Of a stretch of DNA of 64,000 nucleotides, positions 18,265 through 26,058 are shown one piece after another. Location of the stretch: positions 4,187,001 through 4,251,000 of the forward strand of contig NZ_AP024849.1 in assembly GCF_019977655.1 (NCBI RefSeq), given 5' to 3'. Both the position numbers and the translations under genes were made by a program. Source of the stretch: Clostridium gelidum (GTDB lineage: Bacteria > Bacillota > Clostridia > Clostridiales > Clostridiaceae). The notes under the pieces were generated by a model. The model was not told where the DNA came from and did not search any database. It saw only the letters and a program-made list of their open reading frames with translations. Numbering within the stretch: position 1 is the stretch's first letter; every line of letters begins with the position of its first letter.

Positions 18265-19101
18265 TTAATTGCTTTTATATCTAAGTTTCTTAGTTGTTCC
18301 CGCATTTAAATATTTTTCATGAATAGAATCATAAATTCTATTTATATAAAGTTCATTAAATTTATCTACTTCGCCAAGTCCATGCATATGTAAAGTTACT
18401 TCTATTCCTTCTCTTTGTAGTATACTCTTTAAAGAATCTTCTTCATCTGATGCCATATCATTTTTCACATGATCCCCTGCAACAACTAATAATGGAACAA
18501 GCTTTGTTTTCTTTATTCCTTTATTCTTAAGCTTATTCAATACAGTATCCGCTGTTGGATATCCTTCTACTGTTGCTACAAATACATTTTCATAACCATT
18601 GTCAATTAAAACAGTTTGAAGCATTCCATACACTGCATTGGCGGGATGTTCAGTGCCATGTCCAAATAATACAACACTTTCCTCTCCAAGTAAAACATCT
18701 TTAATACTATCTATAAATAAGAAGTAATCTTCAGGAAGTCCATTCATTCCCTGATAAAAGAATATAGGTCTTCCAAGTTTAATAACCTTAAAATCATCTT
18801 TTATATTTTCTACAACACCTTTTATGTAATCAAATTCTTCTCCCGGAATTATATGTAATGGTTGAACTATAACTTCTTCAAATCCTTTAGCTTTTAAATC
18901 TGCTAAAGCTTCTTCTGGAGTTAATATGATTAAATTATCTCTTTCTCTTAATTTTTTTATTATAATATGAGCAGTAAATGCTCTAAATACTTCGTAATCT
19001 TTAAATTCATCCCTAACTCTATCTTCAACCTTTTCTATTGAATTTTTAAGCGCATCTAAATGACTCGTTCCAAAACTTACTACTAAAATAGCCTTTTTCA
19101 T
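18265..19101 (-). CDS. cbiK: Anaerobic sirohydrochlorin cobaltochelatase
   Basis: Inserts Co2+ into sirohydrochlorin, the first committed step of the cobalt-early pathway. The 278-residue protein begins MKKAILVVSFGTSHLDALKN, has FRAFTAHIIIKKL, VQPLHIIPGEEFDYI, LFGHGTEHPANAVYG and PLLVVAGDHVKNDM; the His and Glu in these motifs are the metal-binding positions in CbiK enzymes. No signal peptide, so it acts in the cytosol. It is the first gene behind the cobalamin riboswitch; TAGGAGGAAATCAA precedes the ATG. The His/Cys-rich protein encoded divergently may help handle its metal (inference). Confidence 0.96.
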   Translation of the reverse strand: MKKAILVVSFGTSHLDALKNSIEKVEDRVRDEFKDYEVFRAFTAHIIIKKLRERDNLIILTPEEALADLKAKGFEEVIVQPLHIIPGEEFDYIKGVVENIKDDFKVIKLGRPIFFYQGMNGLPEDYFLFIDSIKDVLLGEESVVLFGHGTEHPANAVYGMLQTVLIDNGYENVFVATVEGYPTADTVLNKLKNKGIKKTKLVPLLVVAGDHVKNDMASDEEDSLKSILQREGIEVTLHMHGLGEVDKFNELYINRIYDSIHEKYLNAGTTKKLRYKSN

Positions 19102-19190
19102 TTGATTTCCTCCTAAATAATAATCTAAAAAATAAATTTCATTTCATTACTTTTTTAATTTATGTATCAATTTTATTATTTTGAATATAC

Positions 19191-19227
19191 AAAAAATCCC
19201 CATTACCCGTTTTTAGGCAAAGAGGAT
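19191..19227 (-). terminator. Riboswitch-controlled terminator ahead of cbiK
   Basis: On the minus strand ATCCTCTTTGCC pairs with GGGTAATGGGGAT (one mismatch, some G-U pairs) across a TAAAAAC loop, and TTTTTT follows directly. It lies between the aptamer and cbiK, about 90 bases before the start codon. This is the expected expression platform: stable when B12 is bound, stopping the cbi transcript. Confidence 0.85.
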
Positions 19228-19359
19228 ACATAATAACAAATTAAGAATGTAAAACTTATCTATAATATAAAACTCCACTTAAACGCTTCACTTCACTTAG
19301 AACTACATTCCACCATTTGCTAGTATCTTCCCTCCGAAGGTAGCATTTTTTATAAAACT

Positions 19360-19503
19360 TCTAGGCAGGTCTCCTGACTTTGGTGTCATCCTAAATCTCT
19401 TCCTTCCCAAGAATAATTTCTCAGTGGATATTTTAGAGATTAGTCCTCCATTACAGTAGCGGGGGCTGTAGTAGATTTGCACTACTTTCCCTTTTAATTT
19501 TTT
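19360..19503 (-). ncRNA. Cobalamin (B12) riboswitch aptamer
   Basis: The minus strand shows the B12 box AGTCAGGAGACCTGCCT (19363-19379), the conserved core GCCCCCGCTACTGTAA upstream of it, the paired AATCTCTAAAATATCCACTG region and the 5' arm GGGAAAGTAGTGCAAATCTA. Spacing and order match the class I cobalamin riboswitch. It controls cbiK and the downstream cbi genes through the terminator at 19191-19227. The rest of the 736-base gap 19102-19837 shows no gene. Confidence 0.95.
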
Positions 19504-19837
19504 AATAAAACCTAAAAATCATTTTTAACTATATATATATTACAAAATTACCAAGTCAGATTACTAATCTATTTCGTGTCCTTGACTTATTATTCCTTTC
19601 ACATCCCTTACCTCTAAATTATAAAGTACTAAAATACTTTATTCAACCCAAAAGTAGTTTTAATTTAATTATTCATTGCAAAAGTTTTTAAGACAGAAAT
19701 AATTTTGATTTACAATTCATTTTATTCTAGTATAATTTTAATATAAGACATCTGAAAATATCTGTTATATATTTGACTTATTACTTCAGATTTCTAAAAA
19801 AAATATTAATATAACAAATTTTAAAGGCGGTGCAATT

Positions 19838-20257
19838 ATGTCAGCATATATGATTACATATTTTATAAGCGATACTACTGGACACAATCATGTACATGAT
19901 GAAAATTGTGGATGTGGTGGAGATCACTCACATTCTCATGAAAAAGAAGATTGTGAATGTGGCGAAGATCACGCACATTCTCATGAAAAAGAAGATTGTG
20001 GATGTGGCGAAGATCACTCTCATTCTGATGAACCTGTATATGGAGAAGCTCATTTAATTGGAAAAATTAAATCTTTAGGCGCTTGGGCTCAATTTTTACC
20101 TCAAGGATTTTTTGTTAAAACAACTTCATCTGCAAATGAAATATTTGCTGAAGTTAGCTCCGTAGCAAACAAAGGAGATCTTATCTTTGTAACAAAAATA
20201 GATGCAAAATCTTCAGCATTTGCAAACCAAGCTGTTTTAGATTGGCTAGCAAAATAG
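19838..20257 (+). CDS. His/Cys-rich metal-binding protein with tandem repeats
   Basis: A 139-residue cytosolic protein with no family I can name. Residues 1-12 are hydrophobic and strand-like (YMITYFISDTTGHNH). Residues 15-70 hold about three tandem 15-residue units of the form DCxCGEDHxHSHEKE, each with two Cys and several His, strongly suggesting binding of Co, Ni or Zn. Residues 75-139 form a compact conserved-looking domain (GKIKSLGAWAQFLPQGFFVK ... KGDLIFVTKIDAKSSAF). The DNA repeats are 45 bases long and nearly identical, so unit number may vary between strains. AAAGGCGGTGCAATT precedes the ATG. It is divergent from the B12 riboswitch and cbiK, which hints at cobalt buffering, but that is inference. 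A similar Cys/His insert is in the GTPase at 41002-42027. Confidence 0.85.
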   Translation: MSAYMITYFISDTTGHNHVHDENCGCGGDHSHSHEKEDCECGEDHAHSHEKEDCGCGEDHSHSDEPVYGEAHLIGKIKSLGAWAQFLPQGFFVKTTSSANEIFAEVSSVANKGDLIFVTKIDAKSSAFANQAVLDWLAK

Positions 20258-20280
20258 AACTTTAATATGAAGTAGTATAC

Positions 20281-20316
20281 GGCGGAATCAGGAGTTCGAT
20301 TCTCCTTTTATCACCA
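20281..20316 (+). pseudogene. 3' half of a tRNA gene (relic)
   Basis: GGCGG (anticodon-stem 3' strand), AATC, the full T arm AGGAG TTCGATT CTCCT, then TTTATC-A-CCA. It shares 19 bases, TCAGGAGTTCGATTCTCCT, with the intact tRNA-Glu at 22189-22263, but the acceptor strand differs and is one base short, and no matching 5' half lies upstream. It cannot make a tRNA. It is followed by a strong terminator, as a real tRNA gene would be. Confidence 0.8.
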
Positions 20317-20324
20317 CTATAGTA

Positions 20325-20363
20325 AACATCAACATTTAGGTATCTAAATTGTTGGTGTTTTCT
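20325..20363 (+). terminator. Terminator after the His/Cys-rich gene and tRNA relic
   Basis: AACATCAACA pairs with TGTTGGTGTT (G-U pairs allowed), inner TTTAG with CTAAA, loop GTAT, followed by TTTTC. It closes transcription from the gene at 19838. The rest of 20364-20573 shows nothing besides the ribosome site of the next gene. Confidence 0.8.
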
Positions 20364-20573
20364 TATTGTCCACTCATCTGCAAAATAATCTGAAATAAAG
20401 AATCTATTCCCTTAGCAGTTCTACTATAAAAAAAATATATAGATTAATTCATGAGTTGTTTTTTATAGCACTCTTTTTTATGCCTACAAATTGGAATTAA
20501 ATATAACATTTCTCATAAATTGTTTATTATGATAAAATAAATATATTAGAACATAAAAAGGGGGATAAACAAT

Positions 20574-21743
20574 ATGCAAAAGTTAAAATTAACAAAAGTA
20601 ATAGCTAGTTTATTAGTAGTAGCTTCAGTATTGTCCTTAAATTCAATAGGAGCAAGTGCTTCTTGGAGACAAAATAGTAAAGGATGGTGGTATACAGTAG
20701 ATTCATCAGCTACAGGCTGGATGAAAATTGATGGAAAATGGTATTATTTTTATTCTGATGGTTATATGGCTCATGACAAAACAATTGATGGTTTTAAATT
20801 AGGTTCTGATGGTGCATGGGTAATTAATCAAAAGGCAGCATCAACAAGCAATTCAGATGTGAAAATTGATGAGGTTACTGTTGAAACTGCTCAGGAATTT
20901 GTTAATGCCATAGGTTCCAATAAAAGAATTTTATTGAAACCAGGAGTATATAATCTATCAAATATTGATCAAATTAATAAAGCAGATAATTCAGTAATAT
21001 GGAACACCGTATATGATGGAAACGAATTAAATATTCAAGACGTTCATAATTTAACTATCGAGGGTATAGAATCGGGAAATGTAGAAATAAAAGTAGCACC
21101 TCGTTATGCTCATATAATGAACTTTACTAATACCAGCAATATTACTATAAAAAACATTATTGCAGGTCATACACCAACAGGATATGAATGTGATGCAGGC
21201 GTGTTTCAATTCAACAATAGTAATTCCATTTCAATAATGAATTCAGAACTATATGGCTGTGGAAGTATAGGCCTTAGCTTAAATAATGTAAAGAAACTTA
21301 ACGCATCAAACTGTAAAATAGATCACTGTTCATTGAGAGCAATACAGATTTATAATTCTGAAGCAATTAAATTTACAGAAAATAAAATAGTTAATCATGA
21401 AGCTTACAGCAATATAATAATGATAAATGGATCAAAGGATATTACATTTGAAAAATGCGAAATTGCAGGTAATAACTTCAGTTGGAGTTTTATTGAAGCA
21501 TTAGATAACTCAAATGTCTTACTAGATAAGTGTGTAATAAAAAACAATTCAAAAGCAGTAAACTCAGACTTCCAATCCGATAAGGTCTATTTCTTTAACA
21601 CAATTGATTATTCTGGAATCAGCAACAGCAAAATAACAATAAAAAATTCAGAAATAAGCGATAATAAGTGTGATTATTTACTAGCTAATAAAGATAGTGT
21701 GAATTTAGAAAATTGCACTTTAAATAACAATGTTTGCAAATAG
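20574..21743 (+). CDS. Secreted wall-binding protein with right-handed beta-helix
   Basis: A 389-residue exported protein. The signal peptide (KVIASLLVVASVLSLNSIG) ends near SAS at about residue 28. Residues 29-85 form a choline/cell-wall-binding-type cassette of aromatic repeats (GWWYTVDSSATGWMKIDGKW, YYFYSDGYM, DGAWVIN). Residues 105-389 are a parallel beta-helix with Asn-rich rungs such as NITIKNIIAGHTPTGYECDA and KITIKNSEISDNKCDYLLA, as in pectate-lyase-like or carbohydrate-binding surface proteins. No catalytic residue set can be assigned. The ATG follows AAAGGGGGATAAACAAT. Its N-terminal cassette closely matches that of the LRR protein at 22689-23438, facing it across the tRNA gene. Confidence 0.88.
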   Translation: MQKLKLTKVIASLLVVASVLSLNSIGASASWRQNSKGWWYTVDSSATGWMKIDGKWYYFYSDGYMAHDKTIDGFKLGSDGAWVINQKAASTSNSDVKIDEVTVETAQEFVNAIGSNKRILLKPGVYNLSNIDQINKADNSVIWNTVYDGNELNIQDVHNLTIEGIESGNVEIKVAPRYAHIMNFTNTSNITIKNIIAGHTPTGYECDAGVFQFNNSNSISIMNSELYGCGSIGLSLNNVKKLNASNCKIDHCSLRAIQIYNSEAIKFTENKIVNHEAYSNIIMINGSKDITFEKCEIAGNNFSWSFIEALDNSNVLLDKCVIKNNSKAVNSDFQSDKVYFFNTIDYSGISNSKITIKNSEISDNKCDYLLANKDSVNLENCTLNNNVCK

Positions 21744-21836
21744 TAGAATTGTACGATTTACTATCATCACTCTAACTTTATACTAAATTAAAATATAAGA
21801 AAGCCCTAGACTAATAATTTAATGAATATAATAATA

Positions 21837-21985
21837 ATATCCATTAAAATTTTAACTGTATAGCAGTCAAATCTTAATGGATATCCCACAAAATATTAAA
21901 AAGGAGTCGTAATTTAGTATGATTTATTAATCATACTAGAGGAGCGATGAGTATATCTAGTAATATACACCTCTGTTTAAATTAC
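21837..21985 (+). other. Structured non-coding segment, possible RNA element
   Basis: Two structures follow each other. First, ATATCCATTAA...TTAATGGATAT (21837-21884) is a long hairpin. Second, GTAATTTA (21909-21916) can pair with TAAATTAC (21978-21985), enclosing the hairpins AGTATGATT-TATT-AATCATACT (about 21916-21937) and AGAGG...GTATATCTAGTAATATAC...CCTCT (21938-21974): a three-way junction. AGAGGAGCGATGAGTA recalls the 5' part of a lysine riboswitch, but the remainder of that class is missing. No gene is in 21744-22145. Function unknown. Confidence 0.4.
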
Positions 21986-22145
21986 TAACTATATTATAGT
22001 TTAACATATTTCCACTGAAAAACAAGTGTATTTTTTTAATATTTAGAAAATTATGATTTATTCAATAATTCAGCAAAAAAACTCTATGTTATTTATTTCT
22101 AAATAATACAAATGCCACCTTATTATTATTCTGGTGAAAAAATCA

Positions 22146-22174
22146 TTGACATTATAGTTAAATAAGAGTAGAAT
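22146..22174 (+). promoter_or_regulatory. SigA-type promoter of tRNA-Glu
   Basis: TTGACA (22146-22151), a 17-base spacer and TAGAAT (22169-22174), ending 14 bases before the first base of the tRNA. A near-consensus housekeeping promoter. Confidence 0.8.
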
Positions 22175-22188
22175 TGTATTTGTTGTAC

Positions 22189-22263
22189 GGCCCCTTGGTC
22201 AAGCGGTTAAGACGCCACCCTCTCACGGTGGATTCAGGAGTTCGATTCTCCTAGGGGTCACCA
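22189..22263 (+). tRNA. tRNA-Glu (anticodon CTC)
   Basis: A 75-base cloverleaf with encoded CCA: acceptor GGCCCCT/AGGGGTC with discriminator A, D arm TGGTCAAGCGGTTAAGACG, anticodon stem CCACC/GGTGG around loop CTCTCAC with anticodon CTC (22222-22224), and T arm AGGAGTTCGATTCTCCT. It reads GAG codons, rare in this AT-rich genome, and so supplements the main UUC species expected elsewhere. It stands alone with its own promoter and terminator. Confidence 0.97.
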
Positions 22264-22293
22264 TTTATAAAAGCTTAGTATTACCAACAGTTT

Positions 22294-22320
22294 AAGTTGC
22301 ATATAATTATGCAACTTTTT
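22294..22320 (+). terminator. Terminator of tRNA-Glu
   Basis: Perfect stem AAGTTGCATA / TATGCAACTT with a TAAT loop, followed by TTT. It starts 31 bases after the tRNA end. Confidence 0.88.
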
Positions 22321-22394
22321 GTATTGCGTTAAAACTTATGTGTTAATATGTGTTATAAAAATTCAGATAAAAATAGGCTAGAAAAATATAAATC

Positions 22395-22670
22395 CTAACC
22401 TAAACATATCTTTGCTTTTTCAATTTTCTCTTTACAAATGATTAGTTCTTTTTCTAAATCCTCAACTTTCTTTTCCAATCTTCTACGTTCTAGTGGAGAT
22501 AATGGATTTAAGTCACTTCCTTCAAGTTTTAATATTTCTTGCATGCTGTATCGCGGTACTGGTATATTAGGATTTCTTGTTATAATTCCATCAAGTTAAA
22601 ATTACCTCTTTACATTTATAACATGAATTAACTTCAATACCTTTTAGATTGTATATTTTTTTATTATACT
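22395..22670 (-). pseudogene. Degraded gene with zinc-ribbon remnant and coiled-coil tail
   Basis: On the minus strand one frame reads NSCYKCKEVILT and stops; the next frame continues GIITRNPNIPVPRYSMQEIL then KLEGSDLNPLSPLERRRLEK and a charged helical tail ending ICLG. Joined by a single frameshift near 22597 this makes one plausible protein with a CxxC knuckle and a coiled coil. There is no good start codon or ribosome site. I read it as a decayed gene of unknown family. The gap 22321-22394 holds nothing. Confidence 0.5.
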
Positions 22671-22688
22671 TATTGTTAAAATCTGTTC

Positions 22689-23438
22689 TTAATTATAATA
22701 AATATAACAGTTAGATAAAGCTTTCTTAAATGATTCTTTCTCTAAATCACTCATTTGACTACCACTTAAAGTAAGTTCTTGTAAATTCGTTAATTCCTTT
22801 AATTCATTTATATGACCTCTTGGTTGACCAATTATAGTAAGCACTTTCAAATTAGTTAATTCCTTTAATGTATTTATGCCATCAACACTAAAACCATCTA
22901 AAGAAATTACTTTTAAATTAGTTAATCCACTTAATTCACTTATATCCCTTATTTTATTACCCCATAAATCAAGTGTTTGTAAATTTTTTAAATTTTCAAT
23001 ACCGCTAATATCTTTTATTTTTTTTAATGCTGCATCTAATTCAGTGATTTTTTCAACATCACTCTTATATAAATCTCCTGTAGGTTTTCCTATAGTTTTT
23101 CTCACTACCTTTTCTAAATTTTCATCTGCAAAAGTTACCATTTGTTTATTATTGTTTTCATTATTCATATTTCCAGGTGAATTTATGTTCCAAGCTCCAT
23201 TAGAATTTAAGTAATATCCATCAATGCTAGTATCATGTTCCATATAACCATTTGAATTAAAGTAATACCATGAGCCACCTACATTCCTCCAACCTGTAGT
23301 CCATGAATTACCTTCTGTATACCACCATCCATTATTATCTTTTCTCCATTCCGCACAAACTCCAATTGAATTTAATGCCAATACTGATGTAGTAATTATT
23401 CCTAAAGCTATTACTTTCTTTATGTGTTCTTTAATCAT
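22689..23438 (-). CDS. Secreted wall-binding protein with leucine-rich repeats
   Basis: A 249-residue exported protein. The ATG at 23438 has GGGGATGATAAT upstream; the longer frame from 23462 lacks a ribosome site. A signal peptide (KKVIALGIITTSVLALNSIG) precedes a wall-binding cassette (residues 30-85: GWWYTEGNSWTTGWRNVGGS, WYYFNSNGYM, NSNGAW). After an Asn-rich linker come internalin-like leucine-rich repeats (residues 105-240) such as LKNLQTLDLWGNKIRDISEL and LTNLKVISLDGFSVDGINTL. The likely role is surface adhesion or protein binding. The cassette is a near copy of the one in the beta-helix protein at 20574-21743. Confidence 0.88.
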   Translation of the reverse strand: MIKEHIKKVIALGIITTSVLALNSIGVCAEWRKDNNGWWYTEGNSWTTGWRNVGGSWYYFNSNGYMEHDTSIDGYYLNSNGAWNINSPGNMNNENNNKQMVTFADENLEKVVRKTIGKPTGDLYKSDVEKITELDAALKKIKDISGIENLKNLQTLDLWGNKIRDISELSGLTNLKVISLDGFSVDGINTLKELTNLKVLTIIGQPRGHINELKELTNLQELTLSGSQMSDLEKESFKKALSNCYIYYN

Positions 23439-23564
23439 ATTATCATCCCCTACTTTTATCATTAACTTATTTTATATGTATAATACTATAATTCGGACAA
23501 GTTTTCCACAAAATAAAAAATGAAGTAGATTAAACTATAACGTCTAACCTACTTCTAAAAATAA

Positions 23565-23735
23565 TTATTGAGCTTGCAAAAATTTTTCATAGTTCTCTAT
23601 TTTATCCTCTCTGTTGGTATTTTTTATCCAATCGTTATATTCTAAAATAGCTTCTTCTACAGTTTCTAATTTAACTTGATTATTATTTTTTCTTTTAATT
23701 TCTGCATACATATTAATTTTAATTATATTTCCCAT
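23565..23735 (-). CDS. Small hypothetical protein (56 aa)
   Basis: A short frame with a strong ribosome site: AGGAGG lies 8 bases before the ATG at 23735; an ATG six bases upstream is too close to it. The product is hydrophilic, MGNIIKINMYAEIKRKNNNQ at the start and a helical acidic-basic tail ending EKFLQAQ. No membrane segment, Cys or known motif. The composition and clean ribosome site support a real gene; the family is unknown to me. Confidence 0.6.
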   Translation of the reverse strand: MGNIIKINMYAEIKRKNNNQVKLETVEEAILEYNDWIKNTNREDKIENYEKFLQAQ

Positions 23736-23941
23736 TCTCATTCCCTCCTGTATAGAGATCTAACTCTATTAAATTTTCTTTTCTTATATTAATTATATAT
23801 TATCATATTATTCCAAACTAATCTATACTATTTAATAATTATTATCAAATAGTTTTTTTAATAAGGGGAGTAGCAAATAAGATTTCTCTTGTCAGCCTTT
23901 CAGGTTCCCTCAATTCTATGCTTTCCTATACATCAAAAGAA

Positions 23942-23982
23942 AAAGCCATCTAAGTATATTTTTAATATACTTAGATGGCTTT
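23942..23982. terminator. Strong bidirectional terminator
   Basis: Perfect 19-bp arms AAAGCCATCTAAGTATATT / AATATACTTAGATGGCTTT around a TTT loop, with TTTTTC following on the minus strand. It closes the aldo/keto reductase transcript. The remainder of the gap 23736-24152 holds a repeat fragment at 24019 and the inverted pair TATATAAGTTTGA / TCAAACTTATATA near 24058-24108. Confidence 0.88.
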
Positions 23983-24018
23983 AACAAGGATAAATCATTA
24001 TCTAAATGACATTGACAA

Positions 24019-24049
24019 ATGGACTTGTTATTTTTTTAATTGTGCCTAC
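24019..24049. repeat. Right-end fragment of the MITE-like palindromic family
   Basis: TGGACTTGTTATTTTTTTAA followed by TTGTGCCTA matches the right end of the elements at 7692-7856 and 10575-10860. No left end lies within 300 bases, so it is a solo remnant. Confidence 0.7.
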
Positions 24050-24152
24050 TTCTATTTATATATAAGTTTGACAACCTAAATTAAAATTTGGATCCTCAAA
24101 CTTATATAACTCGTTGCTAAAGATATTGAAATCTTACTTGCAAACTCTGCTT

Positions 24153-25358
24153 TTAATATAGCTTAAATAATTTCACCGCAGTCTTTGCAATTTTATATAC
24201 AGGTGTTTCAAGCTCCCTACGAGCATTCTTCAGTTCTTTTCGAATTTCTATATGCTGTGGGCAACGTATCTCACATTTACCACATTCGATACATTGGGTC
24301 GCACTGCTTGGATCTTTTCGCAGGGCAGTACACATAAGATATTCTCTCCTGCCATTTTTCTTATTTTCAGCATACATCATATTGTAGGAGTGAAAAGTCC
24401 CCGGAATATCTACCCCTTTAGGACATGGCATACAATAGCCACAACCTGTACAGCCTACTTTAATGTTTCTCTTGATTTCATTCTTAACTTGTTCTATAAG
24501 ATCAAAATCTTCTTCTGTAAATTCACCTGCGGTTACATCCTTTGCAACTTTTACATTCTCCCGAACCATTTCAAGAGAATTCATTCCAGACAATACACAG
24601 GTAACTTCAGGTTGATTCCAAAGCCAACGGAATGCCCACTCTGCAGCGGTACGCTTCCTTGAATTCTCCTTTATTATGTTCTTAGCCTTCTCCGGTAACA
24701 AATTAACAAGTCGTCCACCTCGGAGTGGCTCCATTATAATTACAGGAAGTCCTTTTTTACTGGCAGCGTCTAATCCCCTTTTTCCGGCTTGACTATGTTC
24801 ATCTAAATAATTATATTGAATCTGGCAAAAGTCCCAATCGTACTCATCCAAGAGCTGAATAAAAGTATCTGTATTCCCATGATAAGAAAATCCAACATTA
24901 CGAATTTGCCCATTATTAACTTTTTCTTTTAACCATTCATCAGCACCTAATGCTTTTAAGCGGTCCCAGGTCTTCACATCAGTAAGCATATGCATAAGAT
25001 AATAATCAATATGATCTGTCTGAAGTCTTCTTAATTGTTCATTAAAATACTTTTCTAAATCCTTTTTTGACTTAACCATGTAATGGGGAAGCTTTGTAGC
25101 AATATATATTTTATCCCTACAATTATTTCTTTTTAGAATTTCACCAAATGCTATCTCACTGCCTGAATAAACGTAAGCAGTGTCAAAATAATTTACCCCA
25201 TTATTTATTGCTTCCATAACTTCTTTTTCTGCCTTATCAATATCAATGCTACTTCCTTTTTTAGTAAAACGCATACAACCATAGCCTAATATAGATAGCT
25301 GCTTTTCCTTTTTGTCTTTTCTATACTTCATTCCCGAAGTCTTTTCTACAAACTCCAT
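24153..25358 (-). CDS. Aldo/keto reductase with C-terminal 4Fe-4S domain
   Basis: A 401-residue oxidoreductase of the YdhF/COG1453 type. I use ATG 25358 (MEFVEKTSGMKYRKDKK), after GAGGTGACTAGAATA; the frame extends to 25460 without a ribosome site. Residues 18-300 form the aldo/keto reductase barrel: LGYGCMRF, NYFDTAYVYSGSE with the catalytic Asp-Tyr, and YYLMHML with the His. Residues 320-400 carry CTGCGYCMPCPKGVDIP and CIECGKCEIRCPQ, two Cys clusters fit for [4Fe-4S] centres. It probably reduces a carbonyl with electrons from a ferredoxin-like donor. Substrate unknown. Confidence 0.92.
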   Translation of the reverse strand: MEFVEKTSGMKYRKDKKEKQLSILGYGCMRFTKKGSSIDIDKAEKEVMEAINNGVNYFDTAYVYSGSEIAFGEILKRNNCRDKIYIATKLPHYMVKSKKDLEKYFNEQLRRLQTDHIDYYLMHMLTDVKTWDRLKALGADEWLKEKVNNGQIRNVGFSYHGNTDTFIQLLDEYDWDFCQIQYNYLDEHSQAGKRGLDAASKKGLPVIIMEPLRGGRLVNLLPEKAKNIIKENSRKRTAAEWAFRWLWNQPEVTCVLSGMNSLEMVRENVKVAKDVTAGEFTEEDFDLIEQVKNEIKRNIKVGCTGCGYCMPCPKGVDIPGTFHSYNMMYAENKKNGRREYLMCTALRKDPSSATQCIECGKCEIRCPQHIEIRKELKNARRELETPVYKIAKTAVKLFKLY

Positions 25359-25494
25359 TATTCTAGTCACCTCATTAATAATATCTATTATAGCTACTTG
25401 TTTTTTAAAGAACATTAATATCATTGATATTAAATGCTCTAAGTTCACTTTCAATATCAATATGTTGTTTTAGATACATATCTTATTTTCCAAG

Positions 25495-25908
25495 TTATTT
25501 ATTATAACCAATTTCAATCAAAAAGTCTCCTAAATCCTTATCTAAATTCATTATATGATTTTTCAACCAATTAACTAGGCTTTCCTGAATATTTAAAGCT
25601 AATACTGTTGATCCTCCATGAGTTTCAAAAACTCTTCTGAATTCTTTAAGATCACTTTTAAAATCTTCATGTTGTATATGTTGTATATCCATTAGGGGAT
25701 AATTTGTTTTATTTTGAATTTCTTCTTCTTCATTAAAATGCTTAATTACATATTCCTCAAGAAAATCTAGAGTTTTAATAACCTCATCATTACTTTTCCC
25801 ATCCTCAATAGCTGTCAATAATTTCTCCAAACAATCAAATAATTCTTTATGTTGATTATCAATCCTATCAATTCCTATATTCAAACTACAATTCCAAGTT
25901 AAATACAT
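25495..25908 (-). CDS. Bacteriohemerythrin
   Basis: Diiron oxygen-binding protein of 137 residues. The ATG at 25908 follows GGAAGGTGATTTTT. The hemerythrin ligands are in place: IDNQHKELFD (His), HFNEEEEIQ (His, Glu), HIQHEDFK (His pair) and LKNHIMNLDKDLG (His, Asp). In anaerobes these proteins bind or scavenge O2 or deliver it to detoxifying systems. It stands alone between the aldo/keto reductase and a permease; stress protection is the family-level inference. Confidence 0.95.
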   Translation of the reverse strand: MYLTWNCSLNIGIDRIDNQHKELFDCLEKLLTAIEDGKSNDEVIKTLDFLEEYVIKHFNEEEEIQNKTNYPLMDIQHIQHEDFKSDLKEFRRVFETHGGSTVLALNIQESLVNWLKNHIMNLDKDLGDFLIEIGYNK

Positions 25909-26058
25909 AAAAATCACCTTCCATAAAATATATTTTGCCTATAAATAAATATACATATATACTTCGACATATCATACATAATACCTTTAATTTTATGTAT
26001 TTAAACTGATAATTTTACTAACAACAACATTGTAATAATAATACAGTTGGCAATTACC

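Noticed and set aside
20281..20316. Second functional tRNA
   Set aside because: Only the T arm and 3' end are present, the acceptor strand is one base short and no 5' half or D arm precedes it.
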